NCBI GenBank assembly: GCA_932294295.1
Contig: OW028584.1
Coordinates: 36,341,969 to 36,405,968, forward strand
Direction of reading: 5' to 3'
Source: Alitta virens
Taxonomy: Eukaryota; Annelida; Polychaeta; Phyllodocida; Nereididae
Length of the DNA stretch: 64,000 bases
Of this stretch, positions 12,701 to 27,090 are shown piece after piece. Both the position numbers and the translations under genes were made by a program. The first letter of the stretch is position 1. Every line of letters begins with the position of its first letter. The notes under the pieces were generated by a model. That model ran no database searches. It was not told the DNA's origin and saw only the letters and a list, made by a program, of their open reading frames with translations.

Positions 12701-15700
12701 AGTAGTGAAGAGCTTTATTAGTCATTACTACAAAACCATAAAGACTCGTTTAAATTTGCTGTTCTAGCTAGAATATTGTAGTAAAATATAGCCCTTACAA
12801 TTTGTTGAGAGACAGGTTTATGGCACCAAAAACAAAAGGGCTCCACAACTTACATTTTTAACTGTGATGCTAGGAAAGTAGCCATTGATGACTAAGTGGG
12901 TGAAATCCTTCAAGAAACTATTTCTGAAATCTTCAAGTATATGTCTTTTTGAGCCAACTCCGCAGAGAAGGATGTTGAAACCATTACTGAAACAAAACAA
13001 AAAATATTGCAGTGACAGATATCAGCATATTAATTAGACGAGACATGAAATATATCATTAAACTTTAATAGTCAAGTGCCCTCGATTACAAGGCAAAGTA
13101 TGTAAATATTACGAATGGTCACTGCATTTTGCAATAAAACAACGTTTATCGCTGGGGAAAACTGAAATCGGGAGATGATATCTTAGATGTCAGGGGTGAG
13201 GGGGGGGGGGGGGTCAAAAAATGTTCAGGTCCATTCCCCCCCCCCTCCCATTTTTTAATGGAACAGTCCTAACCCATTTGTCCGCTTATTTTTCTTCCCA
13301 GACATGTCATGTGATCTCCTAATCTTTCCTGTTCTAATTTGGGGCCAAATGGGGTGAGAAAAATGTTGGTCACACAATTACGAACCATTAACCTAAAACA
13401 CGAATGACTTTACAACCACAAGCCCAGATTTTCGCAAAACTTTTGAAAAGCTTCAATTGTTGGTGCTGTGGCAATAAGAGCTGTAATACTTTGATCTAGT
13501 TACTTTTTAAAATAATATCAAACCAATTTTTTGGACCTTCAAAGTCATTGCATCCTCAGCCTGAACAGTTTTGTTTTTTTTTTGGGGGGGGGGGGGGGAA
13601 TTGGGAGAAAAAAGGGAGGAAATGGTGGAAAAAAAATCCTAGCTATGCCATATCTATTTATGACTTGGTTGTAGAGGGACATTTAGTTATTTTTAAGTCT
13701 CTCAGATCTGCAGATATGGTGAGAAATATGTCTGTAGAAAAATAAATGTCCCAGTGTTATTTAACATGAAACTATATTGAATTTTCAACACACCGACCTA
13801 TTAAAAGTTGCCCTGAAAGGCAGATAAGTGGCCTAACCATTTAAATACGGTAAATAATTCATACACCTTACCACATCTGAAACATCCATTTATTGAAGTT
13901 AGCTCGATGTTCTTTGTATAATTCCTCTTTCTCTTTTGTGTAGGGGTCAACGACCTGAGTTAACACTTCGTTCATAGTCTCTTGGTCTAGTCGGGGACAC
14001 TCTAGTCTTGACAGCGTGCGATCTGAAGTTTTTCCCACATCACCTTGCTGGCTGAAGTACTGCTGAATGTGCTCTGTTTTCACCTTTAATGTTGTGATAA
14101 AAACAACTTGTATTTTTGTAAATAATGTGAACTTCAAAGAGTTTGGTGGGTTGTCAACGATATGCTGTATATCGGTGAATCGAGAAAATATTGATATTGA
14201 TATCGAAAAAAAAATTAAAATTTTTTTATTTGATTCTTTGTTATCTTCTATAAAATGTTGTACATTTGCGCAATGATGAGCACTTGACTGCACAGCCCTC
14301 ACCCCAAATTGCAAACTGATTGCCTAACAAATTATCTTAGTAGTTGTCACATTAAAGGTGAATGGTTTCACAAAGACTTGAGAAATATACTCCTTTGACT
14401 AATGGTTTAATTTCTAACTGCAAATGCCGATAATACAAAATTCGCGCGACTGCGATATTGGAATACTGATATCGATATCGAATGTAAAATGTATATCAAT
14501 GACAACCCTAGCGATTGGTGCTACTACGATGGGCCCCACTAGGGAACTTAGTGACTTGTGACATGTTTGAGCTATTGTACTTGTACAGGACTATTATTAA
14601 TAGGATTCATTATAAATTGGAGAAAATGATTGTAATTTATAAATCTCACATGATACTGTAGATACAGCTTATGAGTAAACAGTACATTTTGGAATTGAAT
14701 ATTGTGAAAAAAGCAACTGATTTAAAGTTGAGTCATGTCCTTGGTACACTTATCAATAGAATTAATTTTAAGTCACAAAATGTTGGTTATATTGGAAACA
14801 ACCTATGGCTAAATATTACACGTCTAGCTTTGGGCATAATGTAATGTAAAATTACATAAAATATAATATTGTGAAAAATTTATCTAAAATTAAATCTTCC
14901 TAACTTACAGTGCCGTCGACATTCTTCTTGGTTCTTCCGCGTTTCTTGTGGTCTGGTTCAGCGGCTGACTTTTCCGTTTCATCTTGTTTTGATTTTTTTG
15001 TTTGCGTTTCTGGTTTCTTTTCCACTTTAACTTTTTTAGACTTCGATGTTTTTGTCTCTTTGCTTTGATCTGTCGTCTCCTCATCTGAATCATCTGTTGT
15101 GGATTCGCCGCTTGCTTCAGTGGAACTTTCAACATCTGAAAATGTATGTTGTGATAAGCATTTTGAGTATTTATTTCCATACAGTGGGTAGGTACATATA
15201 TCATATGTAGATGACAACATAATTGCATAATTGATAAAATGTAAATACTTCTATAGGCTTTTTAGGTTGAACATCGCTATGACCAACTACTACATGATCC
15301 ATATGCCTGTACCAAACCAAATTTTGTAATATTGGGCAACTTTAAGCAAATGATCAGCTATCTGTATCCTCAAAATTTGCATCAGATTTCTTTATCTAAA
15401 AATTTTCAAATTGGCATTGGTACCCAGAATACAATTTCCCTCATTTTGAAATTTGCATACCATAAACAATATCAGATACAAAAGACCTCTACTTCTACCT
15501 GTCAGTAAAATTCTACCTCTACTGGGTACCCTACATATCCAGGCTGTATGTCAGTAAAATTTATTCATTCATTCAAAATAACAGGTCTTTTTTTAAAGAG
15601 TAATTATACCAACCCCCTGCCCCCCTAAATAAAAAAAGAATTTTTAAAATCAACTCACACTCTTTTTTGTTCCTCCTGAGCAGTCTCTGAGGAGTGTTGT

Positions 15701-18051
15701 TATTCTTATCCATTAGCGCTCGTTTCCTGACATGTTGGGGAGTTTTTGGCTGAGCTGAAATAACATGTGGCATAAATACTAATTGTGTCAATTTGTATTA
15801 CCACTCTGCCAATAAAACATCCTTATAATTACAACCATACAATTTTGAGTTGTTTCCACTTTTTAAAAAATTAAACAAATAATTAAAAAATATTTTTTTA
15901 CAAATAAGAAATATGAAAATAAATAAAAATGTGTTAATAATGGTCAACACTATTTGAGTACCTAGTTATATCACGTATATGCTTTCATAGCTTTCAAATA
16001 GATATACTAGTATAGTATATAGTATGTTTCTGGACGTAAGTTTGGGATAACCTATATGTCCAGCTCAACAAGCATGGTGAAGTGTGTGGCGCACAATTTG
16101 TGAAACATAATCATAACATTTTACACATGTGCAATTTATGAAAACATGGAATAATACATATTATTATTATTATTAATCTTTATTGCAGACACACACACAT
16201 ACATTAGGTACAATATATGGGGGTCCATATCTTCTAATGACTACCTAACTACTGAGTATTAATGTATGGCACTGTAAAAACGAATTCACAAATATATTTA
16301 CATATGTACAAATCATTATCAAACTTGGACATTAGCTGTTTTTTTTGTGCTGCCATTGACATACAATGACATACTATTCACCATAAGCTGAAATTAATAC
16401 TGACCCGGATTTTTTGAAGCAGACTTTGGTGAAGCCAGCACTGACTGGGCTGAAATTTGAGCCAGGTTTGTCATTTGATCTTTTTTTTTCAACTTTTTAA
16501 ATGAGAACACATCTCCTCCAGCCATGTCCCTGTCATCTGTAAGTGCTGTAATACAAAGTGCAAAAAGAAAAAAATATTATTTAGTTTCATATAATTCTAA
16601 TGCTGAAGTTCAGTGAATTTATATGACTGGCAGCAGGCAGACATAATGATGAGATACATTTTAATCTCCATGGGTGGCAATATTTTGTACTCGCCCCACC
16701 ATAGACACCAATTGATTGTAATGTAGGAATATATCCACACCTTTAATTGTTATACTTGATCATAACAATCATTTCAGGCACAATTTATTTAAAATTATTA
16801 AACATTGATATTTTTATGCAAAGTGCTCAGATACAAACAGTAGATGGTGTAATGCAAATTTGAGTGATCTCGCAATTCTGTGCGATTTTGCACAAATTTG
16901 CCGATTAGCAAAGGCAATATAGGAAAATACCTGAACTGTACTGCCAATTTTACGCTGGCTGTCATGAGATTGGACAGATTACTTCAGAGAAGTTGCTATG
17001 TAATTCTACCAGTCTATTTCGAGATTCACCATTCTATTTTTGAGCAATTCAACTCCAAAGTTCCGTCCCATAGGTGAGCAACATTTGGTGAACGTTTTAC
17101 TCAAGATATACCTCAATTGCTGTACTCGCGAAAGTCTTGTTTGTGTGAATCCAGTTAGAATTGCGCGAATTGCACAAATTTGCATTACTCCATCTACTGA
17201 CAAAACTCCAAATCGTCTTACCCTCAGAAGGTTTGTATATATCTTGGTCCTCAATATTGTCGTCATCATCATCTTCAACAACTTCTTTAGTTTTTGTCGG
17301 CTTCTTCTTTGAATCTTCTGAAATGACACATGACACATGTCGTATTCCAATGCAAGTCCAATCATAATTTCACATAAAATAGATCTTAACCACACACAAT
17401 TCTCTTCAAGGAACTGCTGATTATCAACCTAGACCTTTAATTCAATCGGGATGCCACAGAAACCAGTGACCATCCCCACATTATCAAATTAATTGAATTG
17501 TTGGCTTCATTGACCTACTATTCTTGCTGACTTCTCTAATTAGCTGTAAGCAGCGGGCGGCGTGTCCTGGCCTCTGATTGGCTGACGGCAAAACTAGGTC
17601 GGTTAATTAAATATTCATGAAATAGCATTGAGCGACGGTTGATTCATCATGGTATGACTTGGCCCTTGGGGATGATGCAAATTAGTGTAAATTTTGTGCT
17701 ATTGCTTTTTGTTGTTTAATGCTCCATACCAAATTCAGTGGTCTGAGGCTCTCTGAGCCAATAAAAATGAAAACTTTCAGAAATGCTTGCATATATAGTT
17801 GTGTGTTGTAAGAGAGGAGCAGCTGATATGTCAGGCTGCCTGTCAGTGACAGTGTATTGTGTACCTGTTCAATCCAAACTTTGATGAAGCCATTGTAGAA
17901 TCTACTGTAGCTGCAATCACAACAACAATGTCCCTTTAAACAACAAGTTTAGCAAATCTAACTCACTCTCTTTCTCATTTATGCAGATTATGTGAGCCAG
18001 GACGTCGTCATCCCCAGCAAACGTCACATTTACTTCTTTTTTGGTCGTCAT
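9711..18051 (-). CDS. ORC2: Origin recognition complex subunit 2
   Basis: ORC2 is a core subunit of the six-protein complex that marks replication origins and loads MCM helicase in the nucleus. Twelve exons with GT-AG borders and matching phases: 17967-18051, 17222-17317, 16405-16536, 15659-15754, 14909-15135, 13872-14083, 12854-12986, 12020-12119, 11597-11743, 10786-11016, 10376-10494, 9711-9794. They sum to 1662 nt, or 553 aa, close to the size of vertebrate ORC2. The start at 18051 is the ATG opening MTTKKEVNV. The N-terminal third is acidic and lysine-rich, hence disordered. The AAA+-like domain shows [31 protein letters not shown] and [11 protein letters not shown]. The winged-helix end shows [36 protein letters not shown] and [20 protein letters not shown]. 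The acceptor at 14083 has a weak pyrimidine tract but is required by the reading frame. Confidence 0.96.
10117..10333. mobile_element. G-rich MITE with terminal inverted repeats
   Basis: A 217-bp noncoding element in an ORC2 intron. It begins agggctgttcc-attta-aaa and ends with the reverse complement, ttttaaaaggaacagccct. Two runs of ten or more G lie inside (about 10230 and 10265). Related G-rich cores lie at 1604-1800 and about 13190-13272 (the latter ends aatggaacagtccta). It is probably a non-autonomous DNA transposon; no transposase was seen. Confidence 0.65.
13190..13272. repeat. Partial copy of the G-rich MITE
   Basis: A run of about 14 G is followed by a run of about 10 C and then ttttttaatggaacagtccta, which resembles the right end of the element at 10117-10333. 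The left end is not recognisable. Confidence 0.45.
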
Positions 18052-18469
18052 TTTCTCTGTTTGTGGCTTCCCTGTCAAATAACGCGCGAGTTTCCATCAG
18101 GCATACATTAAAGATTTTAATTTCGAATTAAATTTTGAGTCATACAAGCTACTAATTTGGCTTCAAATAGACAGATTAATTATAAAAAGAAATTAATAAA
18201 TGGTAATAAACTCTAAATTATCAGAAATTGGGCCAAAATATGAAAAACTAACACTACGCGAAGCTACGCAACGGATAACTAAACTGAAAAAGTACCACAC
18301 AGGATGCACATGTCTGTGTGCCCCCATGCCCTTCGAAGTAAACAAGAGGATTTATTGGAACATAATCCATTAAACGAGCATTGACAGGGCATACAAACTA
18401 TCGGCAATTAATCATAAAAACGGTATGTACCTTTTGGGTAGCACATTATTGCTTGTCTGCGTTTACAAC
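18052..18469. promoter_or_regulatory. ORC2 5' flank
   Basis: This is the sequence immediately upstream of the ORC2 start on the minus strand. It should contain the 5' UTR and promoter, but I see no distinctive TATA box or binding site. An LINE relic begins about 420 bp upstream. Confidence 0.3.
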
Positions 18470-18790
18470 GCAGAATATCATTGGTGGATGAGTTTGACGA
18501 AGGGCGTGCTCCAAGGATCAATATTCGGGCCTGTCCTGCATGTTTAATGTGTTTGTGATTTAAATGCCACAATCAAACTTGCTTCTCTTGATAATTCTAT
18601 ATCAGTAATTGCACCCACTAACAGCAAGTTTCAATTTGTCACATTTTATGTACCGTGGACGTGGTACTGGTAGTGGTACATTCAAAGTTATCAAACAAGC
18701 TAGAAAGGATCCAGTATCGAGCTTTGAAGTTTGCTGACTATACTTCAAGCCTTTTAACAGAAGTATCCGTGATATTATTAAATATGGACA
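18470..18790 (+). mobile_element. LINE reverse transcriptase relic
   Basis: Across frames the plus strand reads VLQGSIFGPVL (RT motif B, usually VPQGS-LGP-LF), then DLNATIKLA. About 100 bp further on is IQYRALKFAD followed by a Thr/Ser-Leu block typical of LINE C-termini. Stops and frameshifts are present, so this is an old pseudogene fragment. Confidence 0.55.
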
Positions 18791-20059
18791 AATATACTAT
18801 GTAGTGTTTAATTTCTGAATTTCAAATAAATAAATATTTATTGTAATTCAGTATTGTTCAGACATGGAACTGATACTGATAGCACCAACTCTCAGTAGTA
18901 GGAATATGACAGCTTAAGTATCCTACAGCAACTTAATTTATTGGGTCAGGGCAGTTATTCAATTAATTGGTTTGATCAAAGCTAGGTGTCATGACCATGT
19001 TGACCCAATAGTGACAAGGTTGGGCATTCAAACATTAAATAGTATATAGATCTACTCTAACATCTGCTGTGCTGTCTCCTCTTAGATCCATGACAGTTTT
19101 TCTTTGTTAAACCATAGATCTTATTATTGGTATTCTGCCATAATTAACATCACTGGCTGACATGATTTAATTAAAGGAAAAAACGAGAATAAGTCCAATA
19201 ATGTAAACACACCATGTATTGTGTGATGACACAATATTTGTTAATTCGCTTACCTATCAGTTCCTGTATATGTGGAATTATCTAAATTAGTTTTTATTCC
19301 CACTTGTGGGGACGGCATGTCCAACTGGTCAATTAAAAGAGAGAGTCTGAGCTGAGAGTGTATGGATTTTATTGATGTTGACATTATCTAATTGTATAAA
19401 GACCTAGAAAATAATAAATCACATTGTATTTGCAACAAGGTATGAACTCACAGCTCATCATGAAGTGCAAAACCATTAACATAGAAACTGTATAAGTGCA
19501 AAAGCATGGCCTTTAGATGGTTGTTGTTCGTAGCCTGTTTGACTTTGTCCATTGACATTGCATGACATTGAGGTAACTTTTAGCATGCATACCAAGGTCC
19601 TCAGTTCTTCTCTCAGGTCATTGACCCACCATTATGAGCGACAAATACAACCCGAAGCAAGATTTAAGGTCATGTCAAAACTGTCTGCCTCATTATGCGG
19701 AGTCATACATTAAGATGGTTTAACTTGAGTCAGCCAGTCAGTGATGATCTCTCTGTAATTGCAGAGAAATATTTGCAGTGCTATACCCTGACAACTATTT
19801 TTGTTCAGATGTTATTTATTAGATTTTAGTAATGGATGACTATGTACATGCATTTCAAGTTAATTTTATATTAGGTTGAGATTTGTTTATATTTTGGACA
19901 TTATTTTTTTACTTTAAAGCCTTATCATGTCATCATAATTTACGATCATCGCAACCGCCTCTGGAAACTGGTCATGTATGCATTGGGCCATTTACAATGA
20001 AGACTGTTGAAAAAAATAAGTATTCTCAGTGTTCTGCTTAACAATTAAGGAAATTGAAA

Positions 20060-20500
20060 AATTATACAAATTGTTCTCTTTAAATAAACTGTCAGTGAAC
20101 ATCAATAAATAAAATTATGTCCTATTCCATTCACAAAATAGAATTATCCCTGCAAATTGGACTCCAGTAGTTATTAATGGCATTCAAATCCACAAAGTAA
20201 ACCATACATGATACAAAATTCCTCAGAGTACAAATAGACAATAGGTTATCATGGAAAAGTCATATCAACAGTAAATCAAATCCTTAAAGTTGTGGCTATT
20301 CTATCTCAACTGAAACATACTTTGCCTCCATCAATACTTAAAACAATATATACAGCATTGCTGTTACCACATATAACTTATGGAATCCCTGTATAGGGAA
20401 ATGGTAAAAAGCCTCAACTACAAAATCTCTTGAGCATAGAATAGTCTGCCATGTCATATATATAAAAGATGATTCATTCGCGTGTCAGCTCCATTTTTTA
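20060..20500 (+). mobile_element. LINE C-terminal relic
   Basis: The plus strand encodes, with frameshifts, VLFHSQNRIIP, then an L-x-VQIDNRLSWKSHI block, then a region corresponding to LP-HITYGIPVWGNGKKPQLQ. These are hallmarks of the post-RT region of CR1/Jockey-like LINEs and parallel VPYITYGVVVWGN in the LINE at 43.8-46.6 kb. It is noncoding now. Confidence 0.6.
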
Positions 20501-21186
20501 AAAAAACGTTCGTATAGGGGAGCAAAGGGGAGTTCATCAGCTTGTTCAAACAATTTTCACATCTTCATTTGATATTTCTTTCACTGTAATCATATCTTAT
20601 GGACATATTTGTTCATTTAAAAACACATAAGCAAAGCCTAACACTAAAGAAAAAAGTTCAAAATGTTTTGAGATGCTTTTGGACAAGTCGAAATCATAGA
20701 CAATCTTTCTGAAGGAGGTCAGAATTAATCACAGTATCTGTGACTGTGACTTGATCATCTTTACAAATTGGACTGATAACAATCTTACACAAATGGGGAG
20801 TGGTGTCACTAGCAAATTGATTAATAAAAATAAGAAATAAATTATAGAGTGACTCCATGGCATTTCGCTATATGGATCAAATTTAGGTTTGGTTTTTTGA
20901 AGTACATGTTTACAACACTTTGTGGATTCCAAGCCTTTCTCATCTATCATTATGAGCTATTATCAGACTTATTACCCTAAACTACACAATTTATTGTAAT
21001 GTACAAAGGCCTGTGACCAATTTGATAAGAATGAGCAGTGAACACTATACAGTTGACAAACATAAACATTCATTTCGCGGCCAAGTATACATAGTGCAGC
21101 TGATACATCCATCCATAAATTCAAATGCTCGTGTTTCAGATAGAGATTAGTAGATCTACATTCAACTTTTTAATGATCTTTCAGAC

Positions 21187-24100
21187 ATGGAACAAGGACC
21201 TGCGACGTACTGGGATCCCCTCCCCCATCTAATTAACCCTGGTAAGTGGGGTATGATGTTCTGAATTTATTTCACATTTGTTGATAAATTAGGAAATTGT
21301 ATAGGGTTATTTTGTCATATTTGTCCATGGGTGATTCATTTAAAACTGAGTAAAAAAAGAATGGATATTTGATAGAATTTCAATCAGTAGTTGGCAAAGT
21401 ATTTCACTTCAACATGTTAAGGAAGTATTTCAAATCTTCTGTTGTTACCAATGGTTACCAATCTAAAATTTATTTCATGTAACTGGCTGCTTAAAGTATG
21501 CACCAATGAGTTCATAAACTGCAGTTGAGAAATATAATTTTTGTTTTTGGCCAAAAATGTCTGAATAAACTTGTTCTAATAGCATAGTGTGTTGTGTTTC
21601 AAACTATTGGCCATGGCCTTAAAGCTGGATTGTCACTCAATATGACAAAAAATCTATTACATTCACTTCATTGTCTTCTGATTACCTACCATCCAGAGCC
21701 TGGCTGGGTTCACTGTCTCTTTATGAAATAAATATACTTCACCTGGCATTTAATTTTTCACAATACTTAACACAATGGGTGATGATGCCATTTCCATTGT
21801 ATTTCCAATGTTTTGATCTGGATTTCATTCAATGTATCTTTTTTTTTGTAATTAATGCCTGATAGATTCATTAGCTTACGCATATTTAGTGGGCCTTGAT
21901 CAAATAAGGTGATTTTCAATCATTTGATAAAGTTTTAGAAAATAGTAATTTTGACAGACAGTGGAGCATTAATTAATTTAGCCCAAGAAGATCCTGTAGA
22001 GTGAAATCTAATAAAAGTCGGATAAATAAGCAGTGCACAACAAGAATTTGTTAAACAAACCTATTTATTTTATCTTTTTTCCAGATGACAACATTGCTTT
22101 GATTTTACTGAACACACCTATCCCATTCAGTGCACAAGATATGCAGACTTTGTGGAAGAAAGGTAAGATAATTCTATGAGTCATTCAACAGAAACAGTGC
22201 ACCCCCATTCCTCAACTTTCAAAAGTGATTAGTACATGCAAAATGGTTTTAATAATATGAATATGGTATGAGGATAATGTTAAGATATAAATACACACAA
22301 TTTTTTTTGCAGGATTCGGTCATAACTGATATTTTGGCTGTAAAAGTCAGCAAAAATGGCATGTCCCACACCTCATTAAATCACTTTACCCTATTTAAAG
22401 AAAGTAAGTTAGAAGTCATTTATAATATTCACATAAATATAATCAGGAGAAATTTTAACTGTTTAAGAAAATTATGAAATATTTGCAGTTAAAGTAATAT
22501 TATTCATTTGTTTAAGTTTGTCCACACAATCAATGTCCCTCCTGTCAATGGTATTAAAATGCCGCTGGATGAAAAACAAAAATTGTTGAGTTTTGTGCAT
22601 TTTTCAAGAGATGAAAGAAAGCACTGGTATGGGGGAAGTCAGGACGTCCGTTTATCTTAATAATTTCGAAATAATATTTTTCAATATTTAAAGAAATAAG
22701 TTTCTATTGGCAGGGGGTGACTTTAATGTGCGTCATTCCTGTTACCAAGTTTATAAGATAACTAGTATTCACAGAAACTTTGCTTCAAAGCAATTCTGAA
22801 AGTATTCCTTTATTACAAAATGGAATGGAAACTTTGGTGATATTAAAAAAAGTTTTACTAAATGTCAATCCCGTTACTGTCCTCCTGTTACCGTTATATC
22901 TGACATAACAGGTCACATGACTAACCAATTTAAAAAATAAATGTTCAAAAATGTTTTTGTTGTCATGTTACAACACTGAAATTTATGAAAATTCATGATT
23001 TTGATGGATTTTTAAAAGATTGAAAATTTCATTTTTTTGCACTTGCAATGATAAAAGTACACCTTTTCTGTGAATTGACCCCTATACCATCTCATCATTA
23101 CTTCTACCACTGCATCTGGCCATTTAACATGCAGTGGAACCTCACCATTCCCAATAAGGCCACTTCAATTTACAGACCATTATATTATGTCCTAAAAAGA
23201 ATTAATATAATGTGAAAAATACCACAATTATGTTTTTTTTTATGGGACATTTTTGACATTTGTTGGAATATCTTGCGAACGAAACAAAAATTCCGCAAGT
23301 TTAATACTCAGTGACATAGTCTCATATGTGTGCAACAGTTCTGTAGCAGCAAAATATGGACATTAAAATCCATCATCTAGTGAGGGAGAATGTTTGTGAC
23401 CTTAAAAATCGTCCCAATGGTCCCCAGGCACGGGGTACATTGGGACACAGCCTGGGGACCACTTGGACATTGAAAACAAGAGTATTTGTACCTTTATTTT
23501 TGTTGTACCTTTATTTTTGTTTTACCTTTATTTTTGCACTGAACAGAATCAGTTTGTAAATTGTCACTAACACCAAGACAATAGATGTTCCACTACTTCA
23601 GTTTGAGACAAGCCTTGGATTTATGAAGTTGTTTATTATCCAGATATGGCAGGTGTCCCATTGCACCCAATGTCCTAAAGGCCCCGCCTTGCCTATTTTT
23701 TCTTTGCAATTCTCTGTAATAAATGCGCATATTCTTACTTTTATTTAGTTTCTAATTTTACACTGACATCGATTTATTTGCTTCGCACAGTTAACAGTAA
23801 CAAATTTAGTATTAATAAACTATTATGATGATATAATTAAAATGGTTTCATGGAGAAAAGAGACAGGCCACCGATTAACTGTAAATATTTTATTCTGTTC
23901 TATGAATAAAATTAAAATGGTCAATAAACTTGAAACAAAATTGCATTAACCTACCTGACAATTAATTAATAAGACACAACAGATGTAATTATGGCTTTCT
24001 GTCTTTTAATTTTAGCTAAATTAAAAGGTGTAGCTGATGGAGCGCTTAACAGATTGCATCAATTAAATGAATCGTCAGGTCTTAACCTTGTCCCTGACTT

Positions 24101-25848
24101 TGTGTCCGGTGATTTTGATTCTGTCGAACCAGAAATAATGTCACAGTACGAGAAGAAGGTAAAGTCCTTATTTCTGCATTTATCCTATTGTAAACTTTAA
24201 ATTAATGAATTTGTAAACTCATTTAAGTGTGTTTTGTACTTTTTCTCGTGCAGGGATCAGAAATTATCAGTACGCCCGATCAAAATGAGACAGACTTCAC
24301 TAAAAATCTCTCCATAACTGTTAAAAAAGTCACTGAAAATGGAGTGAGGGTAAGCAAATTTTATCAATTCAAAAAATTAATATGCCTCCACTGAAATAGA
24401 CAAATGATATCAATAGGCCAAACCCCCAAATACAAAACTGATAAAAACAATAAATCATACATTTTCCAATCTTTATAATTATGACTTATCTTTTTAATTG
24501 CAGGTGAAGGCTGTGTTTGCTATTCTTTCCTTCATGGGACGGCTTGATCACATTCTGGCTATAATAAACACCCTTTACCACCACAGAGACAACAGCAGTA
24601 TCCCAGTCTTCGTGTATACTAACGACTCAATATCATGGCTCTTAGACACGGTGAGGCAATAACTGGGGTGGTAGTTGGAAAGTGTATGGTCCTGCAGTTA
24701 AGGTCATATTTAACTTCTTTTAAGGTCCTGGATTGGATTCTTGCCTATACTCTGTACACCGTATCATGGGGAGTCTTGAAAAATATCTTCAGAAGTCAGT
24801 GCCACTGAAGCAGATCACCATTGTTTAATGACGTCATCTATTCAGTGATGTCATTCTTGTGTACATTAAATGATGAGGTAAAAGTCAAATTGTGCTTTGG
24901 TGGCAGTGCCCTCTGGTGGTTTTTCTCTCCATTAAAAGACCAGCACCATTAATCTACCAGGTGGCGCTGTGAGTCCATTGACGTCATAACCACTTAATCA
25001 TATGCCATCATTAGGGATTTCTTTTCAAGATAATATTATAGGGTGATTTGAGGAGACCCCTTGACATATGGTGGACTTAACATTTCATCATCTCATCATT
25101 ACGTCTGCCTCTGGCAGCTGGTCGTATACATATACGCTGACTAAGCTTCAGACCAAGTAGCATTGAGAAATGAAAAATTGAACATAGACACGAAGTTTCA
25201 TTGTTAAAATGTTAACCTGTTGTATTTTTAGGGTCGTCATCGAATTGCAGTTAATAATGGCCGAGAAGGACAATGGTGCGGTCTCATACCAGTTGGTCAA
25301 CCTGCAACATGTACTACGACTGGCTTGAAATGGAACCTCGGTGAGTCTAATTTAGTAGTGTTAAAGTGCCTGGAATAAAGCTTGATCAGGCTAAGCCATA
25401 CTTATAGAATTTAGTTGTTACTCGATTAAGCGACATTCATAGATTTGTCTTAGATTGATCGCATTCGTTCATGTTTATGTATATTTGTGGTTATTATCAT
25501 TCTCAAATATGCTTTAAAGTCAGATTAAGTCAATATACATTATACACAAAATGAATAGGCCAATACCATATAGGTGTATTTGCCTTGACAATTCAATCTT
25601 AAATTAAAGCTACGAGTAATGAAACAGTTCTGCACATTTGAGAATTATGGTGCTATATTTTATTTAAATGTGTAACATATTTATGGTTAAATTGACTCAT
25701 CATTTCAGATAAACACAGGACACATTTTGGAGGAATAGTGAGCACGTCAAACCAACTGGCTGGAGACCCCGAGGTTACCGTGGAAACCGATGCGCCATTG
25801 TTATGGACTATGGGGTTAAAAACGCAAAAGACTGTTTCAATGATGTGA
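21187..25848 (+). CDS. TPK1: Thiamin pyrophosphokinase 1
   Basis: TPK1 transfers pyrophosphate from ATP to thiamin, making the cofactor thiamin diphosphate in the cytosol. Seven exons with GT-AG borders and matching phases: 21187-21241, 22085-22162, 24016-24158, 24254-24349, 24504-24650, 25232-25340, 25709-25848. They total 768 nt, or 255 aa, close to the usual animal length of about 245. The catalytic domain shows [27 protein letters not shown] (metal and substrate binding) and MGRLDHILA. The C-terminal thiamin-binding beta domain shows [19 protein letters not shown] and [12 protein letters not shown]. All motifs look intact. The start is the first ATG in frame (21187), giving MEQGPATYW. The 1.85-kb intron 2 holds no recognisable gene. 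Confidence 0.95.
25050..25172 (+). repeat. SINE-like dispersed repeat, copy 3
   Basis: The segment atcatctcatcattacgtctgcc through agtagcattgaga in a TPK1 intron matches the right part of the repeat at 2198-2340. A second dispersed phrase nearby (ggtggcagtg-ccctctggtggt, about 24897-24925) recurs at 28558-28590. Confidence 0.5.
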
Positions 25849-25919
25849 TACACTGACGTAAAATCTGATAATACGAAAGAATATCATTAGCTATCATTAT
25901 CGGTAAACAGACTGTAGAT

Positions 25920-26560
25920 AGATAGATGGATACATTTTATTGACTCTTTTTTAGGTCAAATTGACCTATTTGTCGTAAAACAGTTATTTTGACAGACTAA
26001 GGGAGTGCAGCATTGATGTTACATATCTTAATTTTATGGAAATTTAGTTATTTATTTATTTAGTCTTTATTTATTTATTTAATCTTATCATTTATTTCTC
26101 ATTTAATTTTCATATTTCATCATTCTCTTCTCTAAACTGTGAAAGACATATTTCCCAAGAGTCCTAGTTGCTTCAGTTTGTTCTAGTGTCATAATTTTTA
26201 TGAATTTTGTCTATTGTGTTAGATCTTCATAATATATATGCTTTTATTGACACAGTAATATCATACATGATACATATTAGTGACATTAATAGTAATTTCG
26301 ATGAGTATGATGATTTTGAAAAATTTGTGTTTATTAATAACGGATATCAGGTACAATTGGCTAACTTTTTGCTGAACGCTATGGAAATAAGGAAACAGTT
26401 ACTTTTTGTTATTTATACGTCACGTATTTAAGCACTGAAATGGAGTGACATATAAGCCCTTATGGGGCTGGGTGGTTTATGTTTCAACGTATGATGTTTT
26501 TATTGTTGCAATGTAAAACCACATGTCAATAAAGATAAATAAATAAAATAAAATTAAATA
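25920..26560 (+). mobile_element. LINE 3' end fragment
   Basis: Just after TPK1, 26207-26431 encodes a short acidic and hydrophobic tail (EYDDFEKFVFINNGYQ, QLANFLL). It aligns by eye with the C-terminal tail of the LINE fragment at 2656-3360 (SLDDITKFTAIMTN, SLGKFLLQ). A 3' UTR ends in an AATAAA-rich tail near 26530-26560. This is a 5'-truncated LINE insertion. Confidence 0.5.
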
Positions 26561-26649
26561 TGTTAGTTTTGGCCAGGCTAACAATCATATGCCATTTCTT
26601 ACAGAAGTTGTAAAGTCCATCTAATAGTTTTTGTAATCCTTTTTCATTT

Positions 26650-27090
26650 TCAGAGCAAAGAATCAAATCATCAGCATACAATATATATATGTCATAATCT
26701 CCGACCCTAAGAGTATGCCATTATTTTTGTCCAGATAATCATTAAGATCTGATAGAAATTCTGTAAACAGGTTTGTGCTCAACATGCCCCCTTGCAGGAC
26801 TCCAAATTCGCTGTTGAATTTTATACCAGTCTGATCATTCCATTTTACTTTGCATAAGGCTTTCTGGTACATATCGCATATTAGCCTCAACATTTTGTAG
26901 ATGAGTTTATAGTATAGTGCATTTGGTTCACATAATCAAATGCTTTTGTGAAATCTACGTAGCATACATACCCAGAGTGGTTTAAATTTGTACTTTTGTT
27001 GCTTGATGAGAGAGTATAGGATATAGAGATTATCTGAAGTTCTACAGTCAGCTTAAAATATGTTAAAGCCAAATTGAAAACGGTCATCCA
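26650..27090 (-). mobile_element. LINE reverse transcriptase relic
   Basis: On the minus strand 26887-27087 contains CYVDFTKAFDYVNQ (RT motif A, with the catalytic Asp). Segment 26663-26893 contains LICDMYQKALCKVKWNDQTG and GVLQGGMLS (motif B). The expected YADD motif is broken near 26680. A frameshift lies between the two blocks. It probably belongs to the same group as the C-terminal fragments nearby. Confidence 0.7.
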